From assembly GCA_029204225.1 (NCBI GenBank), contig CM055105.1:49859720-49923719 (forward strand): a stretch of 64,000 nt of DNA. Direction: 5' to 3'. The notes under the pieces were generated by a model. The model had not been told where the DNA came from. It did no database searches and saw only the letters and a program-made list of their open reading frames with translations. Below are positions 54,729 through 64,000 of the stretch, one piece after another; within the stretch, counting starts at the first letter, position 1, and every line of letters begins with the position of its first letter. Source of the stretch: Diphasiastrum complanatum. Its lineage: Eukaryota > Streptophyta > Lycopodiopsida > Lycopodiales > Lycopodiaceae. The position numbers and the translations under genes were made by a program.

Positions 54729-57700
54729 TGTCATCTAATCAAGATGATCAAGCATGGTATATTGACTCGGGAGCCACAAGACACATGACAGGTAACAAGA
54801 ATTGGTTCAATAGCTTGAAAGTGTTGGATAATGGAACATTTGTTTCACAAGCAAATGGTGAGGTGTGCAAGATCAAGGGGATAGGCACCATTTCAATCCA
54901 ACTACCTGATGGCAAAAGCAGGATGATCAGGGAGGTACTTTACGTACCAGGTTTGAAGAAAAATCTTCTTTCTGTTGGACACATTACTAATCAAAAATTG
55001 AAAGTAGAATTCGGCCATGATCGTTGCTTTGTGAAAGATGTGAACCAAAAGTTCAAAGTTATTGCGGATGGAGTAAGGAAGTCCAATACAAAATTGTACA
55101 GGTTGAATGCTACAATTAAGGGGCAACATGGACTTGTATCGTCCATTCCATCGCAAACTGAGTTGTGGCATAAGAGGCTTGGTCACTTGAACTTGGAAAG
55201 CCTCAATTTGATGAGAAAATTGGAGATGGTAACAGGATTGCCTACCATAGAAGATCACTTGAAATCAATGTGCGAATCCTGTGTATATGGGAAGCAGCAT
55301 CGAGAGAAGTTCAATAAAGGGGCTGTTGCAAGAGCAAAGAACATCTTGGATTTAATCCACACAGATTTATGCGGGCCTATGAGGACCATGTCCTTAGGTA
55401 AAGCCTTCTATTTCATGACCTTTATTGATAATATGTCACGTAAGACGTGGATGTACTTCTTGAAGAATAAATCAGATGCATTTGATAACTTCAAGAGCTT
55501 CAAAGCATTGGTCAAAAATCAGACAGGTAGGAAGATCAAAATCCTAAGATCAGATAGTGGAGGTGAGTACAAGTCTAATGATCTTTGTGATCAATGTGGA
55601 TTAAAAGACAATTTACACAAGCTCATACTTCTGCTCTCAATGGTGTAGCTGAGCGCAAGAATCATACAATTGTGAAAAGTGCGAGATCTATCCTAGCTGA
55701 GATGAAACTACCAAAAGATTTTTGGTCAGAAGCATGCAGTACGGCAGTCTATCTTCAAAATAGAAGTCCTACCATTGCCATACCAAAGATAACACCTAAG
55801 AAAACATTCACGAAGAAGAAGCCAAAGGTGAACCACTTGCGAATTTTTGGATGTAAGGCCTTTGTACACATTCCTAAGAAGGAGAGACGTAAACTTGATG
55901 TAAAAGCTATCAAGTGCATATTCCTAGGATATGATGATTGTGTGAAGGGCTATAGATGTTTTGATCCAGTGGAAAACAAAATCCATATAAGCCGTGATGT
56001 TATCTTTGATGAATCCAAGATGTATTAAGATGAGGATGTTGAGAAGATAGACACATCTAGTGGAAAAGATGGTTTAGTGAGGATACCACCTGATGATGAT
56101 CCATTCATTGACCTTCCGAGTGATGAACATGAGGATACATCTCAAGATACTACTACTCAACATCAAGAGACAGGTTGGAGAGGTAGGGACAAACCTTTTG
56201 GTGCAAGAAGGATTGAAGTTGCAGGTGACAAATGTAAGGAGAAGGATGTACCTTGAGATACATTTTCACCAGGAAGTCGATCACCTGATAGAAAGCTCCC
56301 TAAGTGGTTTGAGAGATTGTTGGAGAGCCGCGACATTGATGACTTTCTAGGATCATCTAGCCAGGGAGAGCTACGAAGATCAACAAGAGAGAAGACACTA
56401 CCTGAAAGGTATGAAACAAATTATGCTCTCTTATCTATCATTCTTCAAAGCAAAGAACCTTCGACTTATGGTGAAGCGAAAGATGATGGCATTTGGGTCA
56501 AGGCCATGGGAGAAGAGATGGAGTCAATTGCTAAACATAGCACATGGGACTTAGTAGAACCACCAGTTGGCAAGAAACCCATTGGTTGCAAATGCGTATA
56601 CATGACTAAGTACCATGCAGATGGAAGTACAGCAAAGCACAAGGCAAGACTGGTGATCAAAGGGTACGCACAAAGTAAAGGCATCGACTATGAGGAGACC
56701 TTTGCACCGGTTTGTAAGTGGAATACTCTACGTCTACTTGTTGCTTTAGCTTCACATTTTAGTTAGCCTTTGCATCAGATGGATGTGAAATCTACTTTTG
56801 TAAATGGTGAGTTAGAACAAGAAGTGTTCATGGATCAACCTGAAGGCTTTGTAGTGAAGGGACAGGAAAATAAAGTATGTCGTTTGAAGAAAGTGCTTTA
56901 TGGTCTTAAACAAGCACCATGTGTGTGGTATAGCAGGATTGATGCCTACTTTCGTTCAAAGGGGATGGTGAGAACACATTCTGATCCAAATCTATATGTC
57001 TTATGCTTTGATGGTATGGTTGCTTTGATTACTCTTTATGTTGATGACTTGATTATTACGGGAAATAATCAAGAGATGATAGAAATGATCAAGAACCTCA
57101 TGGAACAATTCGAGATGACAGATCTCAGCCTGATGCATTACTGCCTTGGAGTAGAAGTGTGGCAAAAAGGACATGAAGTGGGTTTAACACAGGTGAAGTA
57201 TGTCAAAGAGTTGCTGCACAGGTTTAGGTTGCAGGATTGCAAACCAATAAACACTCCTATTGAACCAGGTAAAAAGCTTTCTAAGCTTCATGAGTCACAG
57301 CCATTTGATGCTACATTGTATAGATAGTTAGTAGGGAGCTTGATTTACCTTACCACGACTAGACCAGATATATGCTATATTGTTGGCATTATAAGTCAGC
57401 TTATGGCAGCACCTACGGAAATGCATTGGAAGGCAGCTAAATGCATTTTGCGTTATGTGAAAGGCACTTCAGAGTATGGCTTGATTTATAGGAAGCATGA
57501 TGGTTTACCTGAGTTGTGTGGCTATGTGGATGCGGATTGGGGAGGTGACTATGATGATCATAGATCCACCACAGGGTATGTGTTCCAGTTTTGTGGTAGT
57601 TGCTTTTCCTGGTGTAGTAAGAAGCAAAGTACAATTGCTCTTTCCACCACAGAAGCAGAGTATAAGGCAATGTGTAGTGCAACACATGAAGCTATATAGT

Positions 57701-57984
57701 TGAGACAAATCCTGGAAGAAATTGGCATGAAGCAGAAAAATCCCACGACTTTACATAGCGACAGTCAGAGTGGCATTCAGCTAGCAAAGAATCCAGTGTT
57801 CCATGAAAGAACTAAACACATTGAGATTCAGTATCACTTTATACGTGAGAGGCTGCTGAGTTGTGAAATTCATGTTGTTCATTGTAGCACAGAAGAACAA
57901 CTAGCTGATATTTTCACTAAGCCACTTACTGGAGAAAAGTTTGATAAGTTTAGATCAAAGCTTTATGTACTTAAAGTTTGTTGA
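54728..57984 (+). pseudogene. pol: Copia-A pol (protease, integrase, RT, RNase H)
   Basis: Protease active site DSGA at 54764-54775; pre-integrase LWHKRLGHLNLESL; zinc-binding CESCVYGKQHRE; integrase DLIHTDLCGPM, DNMSR and SDSGGEYKS. A one-base loss at about 55598-55601 shifts the frame, which resumes KRQFTQAHTSALNGVAERKN. Then IFGCKAFVHIPK, a linker with TAA 56026 and TGA 56254, RT starting at ESIAKHSTWDLVEPP, TAG 56764 before PLHQMDVKSTFVNGELEQEV, YGLKQAP, YVDD at 57037-57048, TAG 57325, and RNase H with DADW at 57529-57540, KKQSTIALSTTEAEYKAM, TAG 57697, ADIFTKPLTGEKF, ending at 57982-57984. Apart from these lesions all domains are present. Confidence 0.95.
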
Positions 57985-58029
57985 CTTTAAAGCTATGTAT
58001 ATGACTGTATAAAAAGTAGACTCTACTTT

Positions 58030-58040
58030 AAGGGAGAGAG
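58030..58040 (+). other. Polypurine tract
   Basis: AAGGGAGAGAG immediately before the right LTR, the primer site for plus-strand DNA synthesis. Confidence 0.8.
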
Positions 58041-58311
58041 TTAGAATTAAAGTAGAATCACTATGTTATTGTACTGTGGGTCCTATCAGTGGATAAGGAT
58101 CAGTTGGCCTCACCACGAGGCAAGTCGACGGGACACGTGTCCCGCCAACGACAACCTGGGTCATGCATGGGTTGCCTGAGTGAACAACTATATGTACAAT
58201 GTAATTTTATTTTGAGAAAGACAGTTGCTATGTGAGCTTGTTGTGGGGAGTGTTTTCTGTCTGTGTTATTGTGTAGCATTATTTGTGTTCCTGTGCAAAG
58301 CGAATTCTAAG
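58040..58311 (+). repeat. Copia-A 3' LTR
   Basis: About 270 bp, ends like the 5' LTR. Contains the perfect 14-bp palindrome GGGACACGTGTCCC at about 58131, with a CACGTG core; the 5' LTR has GGGACAAGCATCCC there. Confidence 0.9.
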
Positions 58312-58318
58312 TGTATAA

Positions 58319-58735
58319 TGATGCAAAGAAGATTTCAACATTTGGATCTCCTCCTTGAGCATCTCATTTTCATACAAACAAGTTTTCATCTTTGTAGATT
58401 TTTCTTCGCACTCCTTTGATATTTTCCTTGATTCCTCTTCCAAATAATGTATTCTTTGCATTGAATGTGCATTCCCATAGAGCATCAAATTCTCACAGTA
58501 ACCCAAAAGGCCATTTTTACCATGACACATATAGATTATTAACTAACTCACTGAATGAAAATCTGGATGTTGCAATGAACATGGATCAATAGGATACAAT
58601 GTTCCTGATGACCATAAATCTACATGCTTTGGATTTTCCTCCCTGTATCGGACCATATCAGAAGTTGACAATCTGGGTTGCCTTGAATTTCTTGTCCTGA
58701 GCGGAGCATATTTTGGTGATAGATCCTCATGAAGA
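58319..58735 (-). pseudogene. K gene, copy 2, 5' part
   Basis: Minus strand from about 58732: LHEDLSPKYAPLRTRNS, NPKHVDLWSSGTLYPIDPCS (Trp where K1 has TGA), LQHPDFHSV, a TAG near 58544, CHGKNGLLGYCENLMLYG, then a coiled-coil-like stretch EESRKISKECEEKSTKM and LYENEMLKEEIQMLKSSLHH, cut by copia-A. Removing one TGTATAA joins this frame without a stop to 52229-52045. An acceptor-like TTTAG lies before the first codon, so this may be an internal exon. Confidence 0.7.
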
Positions 58736-59162
58736 TTCTAAAGCTTTGTCATCAGTACAGTAATATAGTAACAAACAACACAATGACAATAACAAAGCTG
58801 GAGATGGCACTAACGACTCTACTGGAGATAGAGATGGCACTAAACACTTGTTTTTGACCCTAGAGATAGAGATGGCGTATGTTTTTTTCAGAAATGTCAC
58901 TCCTGATTCAAATTTTTGAGTGTTCCCAACTATTGAGAGGGAATATTTCAGCATTTTGAAAAATTATATTTTAACTATGGTTAAGCACCAGTGAAGTTTG
59001 ATGTGACTTAACTAAGGTGCATTCATTCACATGGAAAGTAGTGCGGGCAGATGTGTACCAAAGTTAGAAAATGATATTATAATTACTTCATAGTTATTTT
59101 TCTCTCTCCTACATGGCATTTCTTATAGGGCCCTCTTTGGGCCCATATTTTTGCTAATGCTA
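58736..59162. other. Spacer with short repeats
   Basis: GAGATGGCACTAA- and GAGATAGAGATGGC-type repeats near 58800-58880, otherwise unplaced AT-rich sequence. Confidence 0.4.
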
Positions 59163-59232
59163 GAATCAGCCATCATGTGGAATAGTTTCACGGGGATATG
59201 CATGATCTTGGACCTATAGCCCTGTGTGTATT
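59163..59232 (-). pseudogene. S scrap
   Basis: Inverted piece of S around the shared stop (minus strand: ATAGGTCCAAGATCATGC...ATGATGGCTGATTCT). Marks the inner edge of the right arm. Confidence 0.55.
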
Positions 59233-60669
59233 TTGAGGTTCTAGAAAAATGTAAATTTGTTGTTCCGGTATCTCCCATTTCTGAGAACTTGGGCATGAAG
59301 ACAATCTAGCTCGAATCATGCAGAGAAATATTGATGAGTGTTTGTCATCTTGTTTGTATGTATGTGATGATTTTTGTTGTTTAATTATATCGATGTCGAT
59401 TGAAACTATGATAGCTTCGTGGTTGTCATTCGTAATATTAAAAGTTTTTTTTCAGCTTATCTTGGGGCAAGTTCACAAATAGCAAGGTAACAAATTGGGA
59501 CTCGACAAAAACTCACTCCTTTTGAGCTTCACTAACTTATTCTCATGAATTTATCATTGTGTCTAACTTGCCATATACCAGTTTTATAAGTATTTGCTTG
59601 ATCCTTTACTCTTAAATGCACCATAATGCTACTCCCTTTGCATGTGCCATAGTCCTAGAGCTCTAAAATTAACAATGTATACACATGTATGGAAGTTTTC
59701 AAGACATAGTGATGTTTTTGCATCCACTTCTCTTTAAGCTTAAACATGTTCTTTGTAGTTCTTGAAGCCTGTCTTGAAAGTTTGAAGCTTGTGTGTTAAG
59801 CCAAGTGTTGTTTGTAGTTCATAGTAGATGCTTGGAGTTGATTATTGGCCTCCTCCAAGGACATAGCCTTGAAAAAATTTGTCTAGGCCCCTTCATTTTT
59901 TAACGCTTGCTTCTTGTACAACCAATTTACCTTCCAATTTTTTCAAGCCTATTTGTGGTAAAGTCATCTCTATGGAACATATGCACAAAAGTGAATCACT
60001 TTCTGCCACGTGATGATAGCGATACATTGTGCACTAGGGAATCACATTGTTGATAAGTTGGATTCACATTTACATCATGAAGCAAATAGTCTTGTAAGTT
60101 TTGTGTTCAAGTGGATCGGAAGCTCGCTCCAATGGATGTTGAGATTAATATATCATGCTATCTCTAGCCTAATAGCCACACTCTAGATGTTTGGATCCAG
60201 AAAATATTCACACACACAAAGGGACATCACACATCAATATTCTTCTGCTTTCACCTTTTATTTGGTCACTTACACATCTCTCCACGCTTATGTGACATGT
60301 GAAAAGCTCCCTTCAAACAAACCTGTGAATGTGCCTCTCCTGTGGCCTTAATTTCTCATGCACTACCTTTGTCTTGGGCAACTAAAATGTGATACAATTG
60401 TGACCTTTTCTCATGCTTATCTTTCTCCTATTCTTGGACAAGTAAAATTTGATTGTTGTACGGAGGGTGTGTATGGTATAGATGGCTATGAGTGTAAAAG
60501 GGGCATGGATTATTCTTGACTTTGAAATGAATGGATTGTGGGCTTATTCAAGTCACCTATAGAATGGTCACAAGTTCTCCTTTAAGGATGGGATGCCCTA
60601 TCCATATGACTACAATGCCTCAACGTCTAACCCGAAACCAACTTAGTACAAATAGAATGCAATGCATGG

Positions 60670-60671
<2 letters not shown>

Positions 60672-60764
<93 letters not shown>
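60672..60764. repeat. (TC)46 microsatellite
   Basis: 93 uninterrupted bases; the counterpart in the other arm has about 20 units. It makes a run of Ser-Leu in a plus-strand frame that is not a gene. Confidence 0.95.
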
Positions 60765-60768
<4 letters not shown>

Positions 60769-60810
60769 TATCGATGTTCTCTTATTTCGCCTCTTATTTT
60801 CGTAATTTAC

Positions 60811-62217
60811 AGGAAGAGTCTCAGAAAAGGATTGTCTCCAACATCGGCTTAGGAAGATGGAGCAGGACCTACAAATGAACATAGTATCGGCGGCTGAGAA
60901 AATCCGTTTGGCCAAAATATCAAAAATTACGAAACCTATATGCGGAAGAGATTTGGAGGCACATGATATCAATAATTCGATTCTGGTAGGACGCAAAGAC
61001 GCGGACAAGTCAGATCCAACGACGACATCTAATTTGATCGGGAGCTCTTCTCAGCCAGAAAGACTTGAGCAAGCACCACAGCAACTTCAGACTGATCCTT
61101 CTTTCGACCCAAGATTTCGTAGAAGACGAGTATGGAGATCAGAAGACAACATATCAGCATATCTTTGCAACTTTGCGATAATAGAAGGCTCGTTCTCTTC
61201 TCAGAAGGAATGTCATACATCAATCAATAATTTTTGGGAACTGAGTTGCGATTCTCGCGATCCTACAATCCAGCTACAACACAAGTTCTGCTTATTTCTG
61301 ATGACTGTCATGGGCCAAAGGTTTGAGCTAGATCCACAATTTTCCATCAATCCCAACAAAGCGGTCCTTCACATGGAGGATACTAGGATCTATTTACGGG
61401 TTCAATACTTTCCTGCAGACTCCATACATATCTGCGAAGAGATGTGCACTTCAGGATTTATCATCAATGCTGATGAGTGTTACATGTACACCCAGAGATC
61501 AAAAGCATTTACTGGTCGAAGACAAATGCTGACTCGAACCTGCTTCAACTGGCTACATGATCAAAATCATAAGCATGCCAGTAATTCGACTCTGGTAGGA
61601 CGCAAAGACGGGGACAAGTCAGTTCCAACGACGGCATCTAATTCGATCGGGAGCTCTTCTCAACCAGATTTAATTGCGTCCTCAAAGATACGTACGTCTA
61701 TGAAATGCTTGATCAATCACCAAAGCGAATTTAGAATGATCCTTCTTTCGACCCAAGTTTTCGTAGAAGACGAGCGCTAGCATGGAGATCGGAAGACAAC
61801 ATATCAGCATATCCTTGCAACTTTGCGATAGTAGATGGCTCGTTTTCTTCTCAGAAGGAATGTCATACATCCATCAAGAATTTTTGCAAATTAACTTCCG
61901 ATTCTGACGATCCTACAATCAAGCTACAACACAAGTTCTGCTGTTTCTGATGACTGTCATGGGCCGAAGGTTTGAGCAAGATCCACAACTTTTCATCAAT
62001 CCCAACAAACCGGCGCTTCACATGGAGGATACCAGGATCTATTTACGGATACAATACTTTCCTGCAGACTCCATACAAATCTTCGAAGAGATGTGCACTT
62101 CAGGCTTTATCATCAATGCTGATAAGGCTTACACACGCAGAGATCAAAGGCATTTGCTGGTCGAAGACAAATGCTAACTTGAACCTGCTCCAAGTGGTTG
62201 CACAAGAAATATCATAA
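60811..62217 (+). pseudogene. M gene, copy d
   Basis: Starts after TTTACAG, a good splice acceptor (60805-60811). The frame is open from about 60812 to 61780: LQHRLRKMEQDLQMNIVSAA, ILVGRKDADKSDPTT, then module 1 (DPSFDPRFRRRR, NFAIIEGSFSSQKECHTSI, LQHKFCLFLMTVMGQRFE, MEDTRIYLRVQYFPADSI, EMCTSGFIINADECYMYTQR) and the linker STLVGRKDGDKSVPTTASNS. Module 2 is frameshifted near 61680 and 61945 and reads again at 61950-62177. Without those two shifts the protein would be about 460 residues with two tandem modules. No known family recognised. Confidence 0.65.
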
Positions 62218-62639
62218 GCATGATGCCCACTATTCCTGAACAAATGTTATGAAGAAAATCCTTTAGGCGCAATTTTTTGAATTGAGTACATTGAAAACAT
62301 CAACATTTGTTGATTGGAGCTTTTAAGATTGACCATTATAGTCATCTAGGGCCAATGTATATGGCACTCAACTGCTAGTCTATCTCTCCACTGCTTTTGA
62401 AATGTCTACTTTAGTTCATAATCTATGATCTAGATATACCTTCTTCTCGTTGTGTATATATATATGTTCTCATCGTTGATATTTGATTTAATGTATTAAA
62501 TGACCATTGAATGCTCATTAAATCAAAATCAACAATAATCAGGTTACACATATTCTATTCAAAAAATATTTAGACACACAAGGAAAATATCATATCGACA
62601 AGAGGGAACATATCACAGCAAAAGGACTAGACAAAAATT

Positions 62640-62870
62640 GTTTGTTAGTGATCATCCATGCAAAGTAGGTGCACCACTTCCAAATTCTAATGTTACTCCA
62701 AGCCATTTTGTGAGACTACTAATATTTTTGAAAAACACATGTTCTTCATATTCCAAGCATGCTCCGCATACCTCCAAGCACATAGCAAAGTAAACCATAC
62801 ATCTTCTTTCCTTGCCCTACTTGTTGGTCTTCATCTCGTATGGTAAGTGCTCATACTCTATCTTCAATTA
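62640..62870 (-). pseudogene. U gene C-terminal fragment
   Basis: Minus-strand counterpart of 45680-45860: KEDV, TLLCAWRYAEHAWNMKNMCF, then the same downstream sequence. Confirms the longer frame seen at 18560-18860. Confidence 0.4.
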
Positions 62871-64000
62871 TTTTAGCATCTTCTAACAAATTCTACATTG
62901 ATTCTAACTTATTGGTCTTTAATGCCTACTCGACCCTTGATTGTTCCTTTGAATAAGAGCTTTTTGCTATAGTTTCAAGAGAGAAGCTTCATGGGAAAGG
63001 GTCAACTTGGGAGTAGCTTAATATATCGATGTCATTTCAAATCATGACAGCTTCATGGTTGTCACACAAAATAATAGTAAATTGTTTGGTAACTTGGGGT
63101 AGCTTGATATGTAGCTAGGCAACTAAACAACAAATCACCTCTAGATGGCTTCACAATCTTGTCTAACTCATTCTTATCATTACTACCATTATGTCTAACT
63201 TGCCAAATGCTAGGTGTAAAAGTATTTGGCAAATGCATAACTCTTTACTATCCAAGTCTTAAGACTTACCAAGTGTTGTTTGTAGCTCATAGTAGATGGT
63301 TTGAGAATAATGTTATTGGTTATATTAAGATTGGCTGGGGGTATTGCAAAGAATTTGATCTTGTCAAATACTAGGTGTAAAAGTGTTTGACGTATTCCTA
63401 ACTCTTTACTCTCCAAGTGTCGTTTCTAGCTCATAGTACATGCTTTGAGAATAATGTTACTGGTTATATTAATTTGGGGGGATCACAAAGAATTGAACTT
63501 GAGTGTACAAGCCCAACTCAAATGCATACACTAACTCACCACACATGGGAAGATCATTAAATTTGAATTTGAAGAAAAATCATTGAAATGTGTAGATTGA
63601 TGTTTAAACAAAATCATATATATTATAATCTTGTGAGACTTTATCTCATGTCCAGTACATCACTATATCATATTCAAAAATAAAAAAAAATGAAAAACTA
63701 TTTCTCCTCAGAGGCATTGTGGTCATCATCTAGACGAGCTGCGCTTGTTTGAATCAATATAAACAAAGAAAATAATAATAACGAGTTTTTATTCTATTAA
63801 TGCACCAATAATATATAAATATAATTGAATTAAATGGGAAGATTATAATATTTATCGCTTCATTTAAACATCGATCTACTCATTTCAATGATTTTGTTCA
63901 AATTCAAATTTCAATGATTTGTGAAGTGTGAATGAATGCAATGTAACTTGCATATATTTGGAACATAGCATAGATTCATTATATGCTTTTTAGCTATATG
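62867..64000. repeat. X region, inverted copy
   Basis: Reverse complement of about 17600-18560, including the tRNA-like segment (63485-63545, minus, with one B-box change). Continues to the window end. No gene. Confidence 0.6.

Larger units (their letters stand above)
52237..58311 (+). mobile_element. Copia-A: complete Ty1/copia LTR retrotransposon, coding inactivated
   Basis: About 6.07 kb with two LTRs of about 270 bp, initiator-Met-type primer site, long leader, gag-protease-integrase-RT-RNase H order and a polypurine tract. Inserted in K copy 2 and flanked by TGTATAA. The polyprotein carries seven in-frame stops and one frameshift; the LTRs differ at about 19 of 270 positions by hand count (about 7%), so the insertion is not recent. 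Confidence 0.95.
59233..62866. repeat. Right arm of the 3.6-kb inverted repeat
   Basis: Reverse complement of 45641-49256. Non-coding part 59233-60660, microsatellite, M copy d, then 62220-62866 without a gene apart from the end of a U fragment on the minus strand. Confidence 0.75.

Noticed and set aside
60531-60878. Frame encoding a Ser-Leu repeat
   Set aside because: Translation of the (TC)n microsatellite; the antisense Arg-Glu frame has the same cause.

Overview
This window looks like nuclear DNA from a land plant with a large, repeat-choked genome. The evidence is a complete but dead Ty1/copia element with a plant-type initiator-Met primer site, fragments of a second copia family and of Ty3/gypsy, AT-rich intergenic DNA, long (GA)n/(TA)n tracts, TATA boxes, a spliceosomal intron, and an intronless reading frame resembling plant centromeric histone H3. 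I see no rRNA, no bona fide tRNA gene and no intact single-copy host gene. The species cannot be told from the sequence. Unrecognised repeat families are given private letters here (R, S, T, K, M, U, V, W, P, Q, L, X).

Layout. 1-22 kb: three passes through a mosaic unit. Each pass has an R module (TATA, AT-rich), an S coding remnant with a 36-bp minisatellite in front, and in two cases a T module. Interleaved are K (unknown gene with an intron), two reverse-transcriptase fragments that look Penelope-like (4.75-5.04 and 12.68-13.53 kb), Ty3/gypsy gag-protease remnants, and a G-box-rich promoter-like block P (10.74-11.16 kb) followed by repeat block Q. 19.2-20.4 kb holds M (minus strand, two tandem protein modules) fused to a copia-B gag fragment. 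22.1-27 kb repeats S-T-W-P, but here P is followed by a CENH3-like histone reading frame (25,693-26,106) and then Q. 28.1-30.3 kb is a near-identical duplication of 19.9-21.7 kb plus a third partial copy. 31.2-40.2 kb holds copia-B derivatives (minus strand) that share one internal deletion and keep an LTR. 41.9-45.8 kb is the most complete S-to-U stretch. 45.64-49.26 and 59.23-62.87 kb are the arms of a 3.6-kb inverted repeat, each carrying M. The 10-kb spacer holds S, V and K2, and K2 is split by the 6.07-kb copia-A element (52,237-58,311), with a 7-bp target duplication. The last 1.1 kb is an inverted copy of 17.6-18.6 kb.

Working together: almost nothing here is an operating gene set. The best-preserved frames are the CENH3-like ORF, M at 19.2-20.4 kb (one stop in 402 codons) and the copia-A polyprotein (seven stops, one frameshift). 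The most notable features are the histone frame placed behind a duplicated promoter block that elsewhere precedes other cargo, the Penelope-like RT, and the reconstructable K gene.
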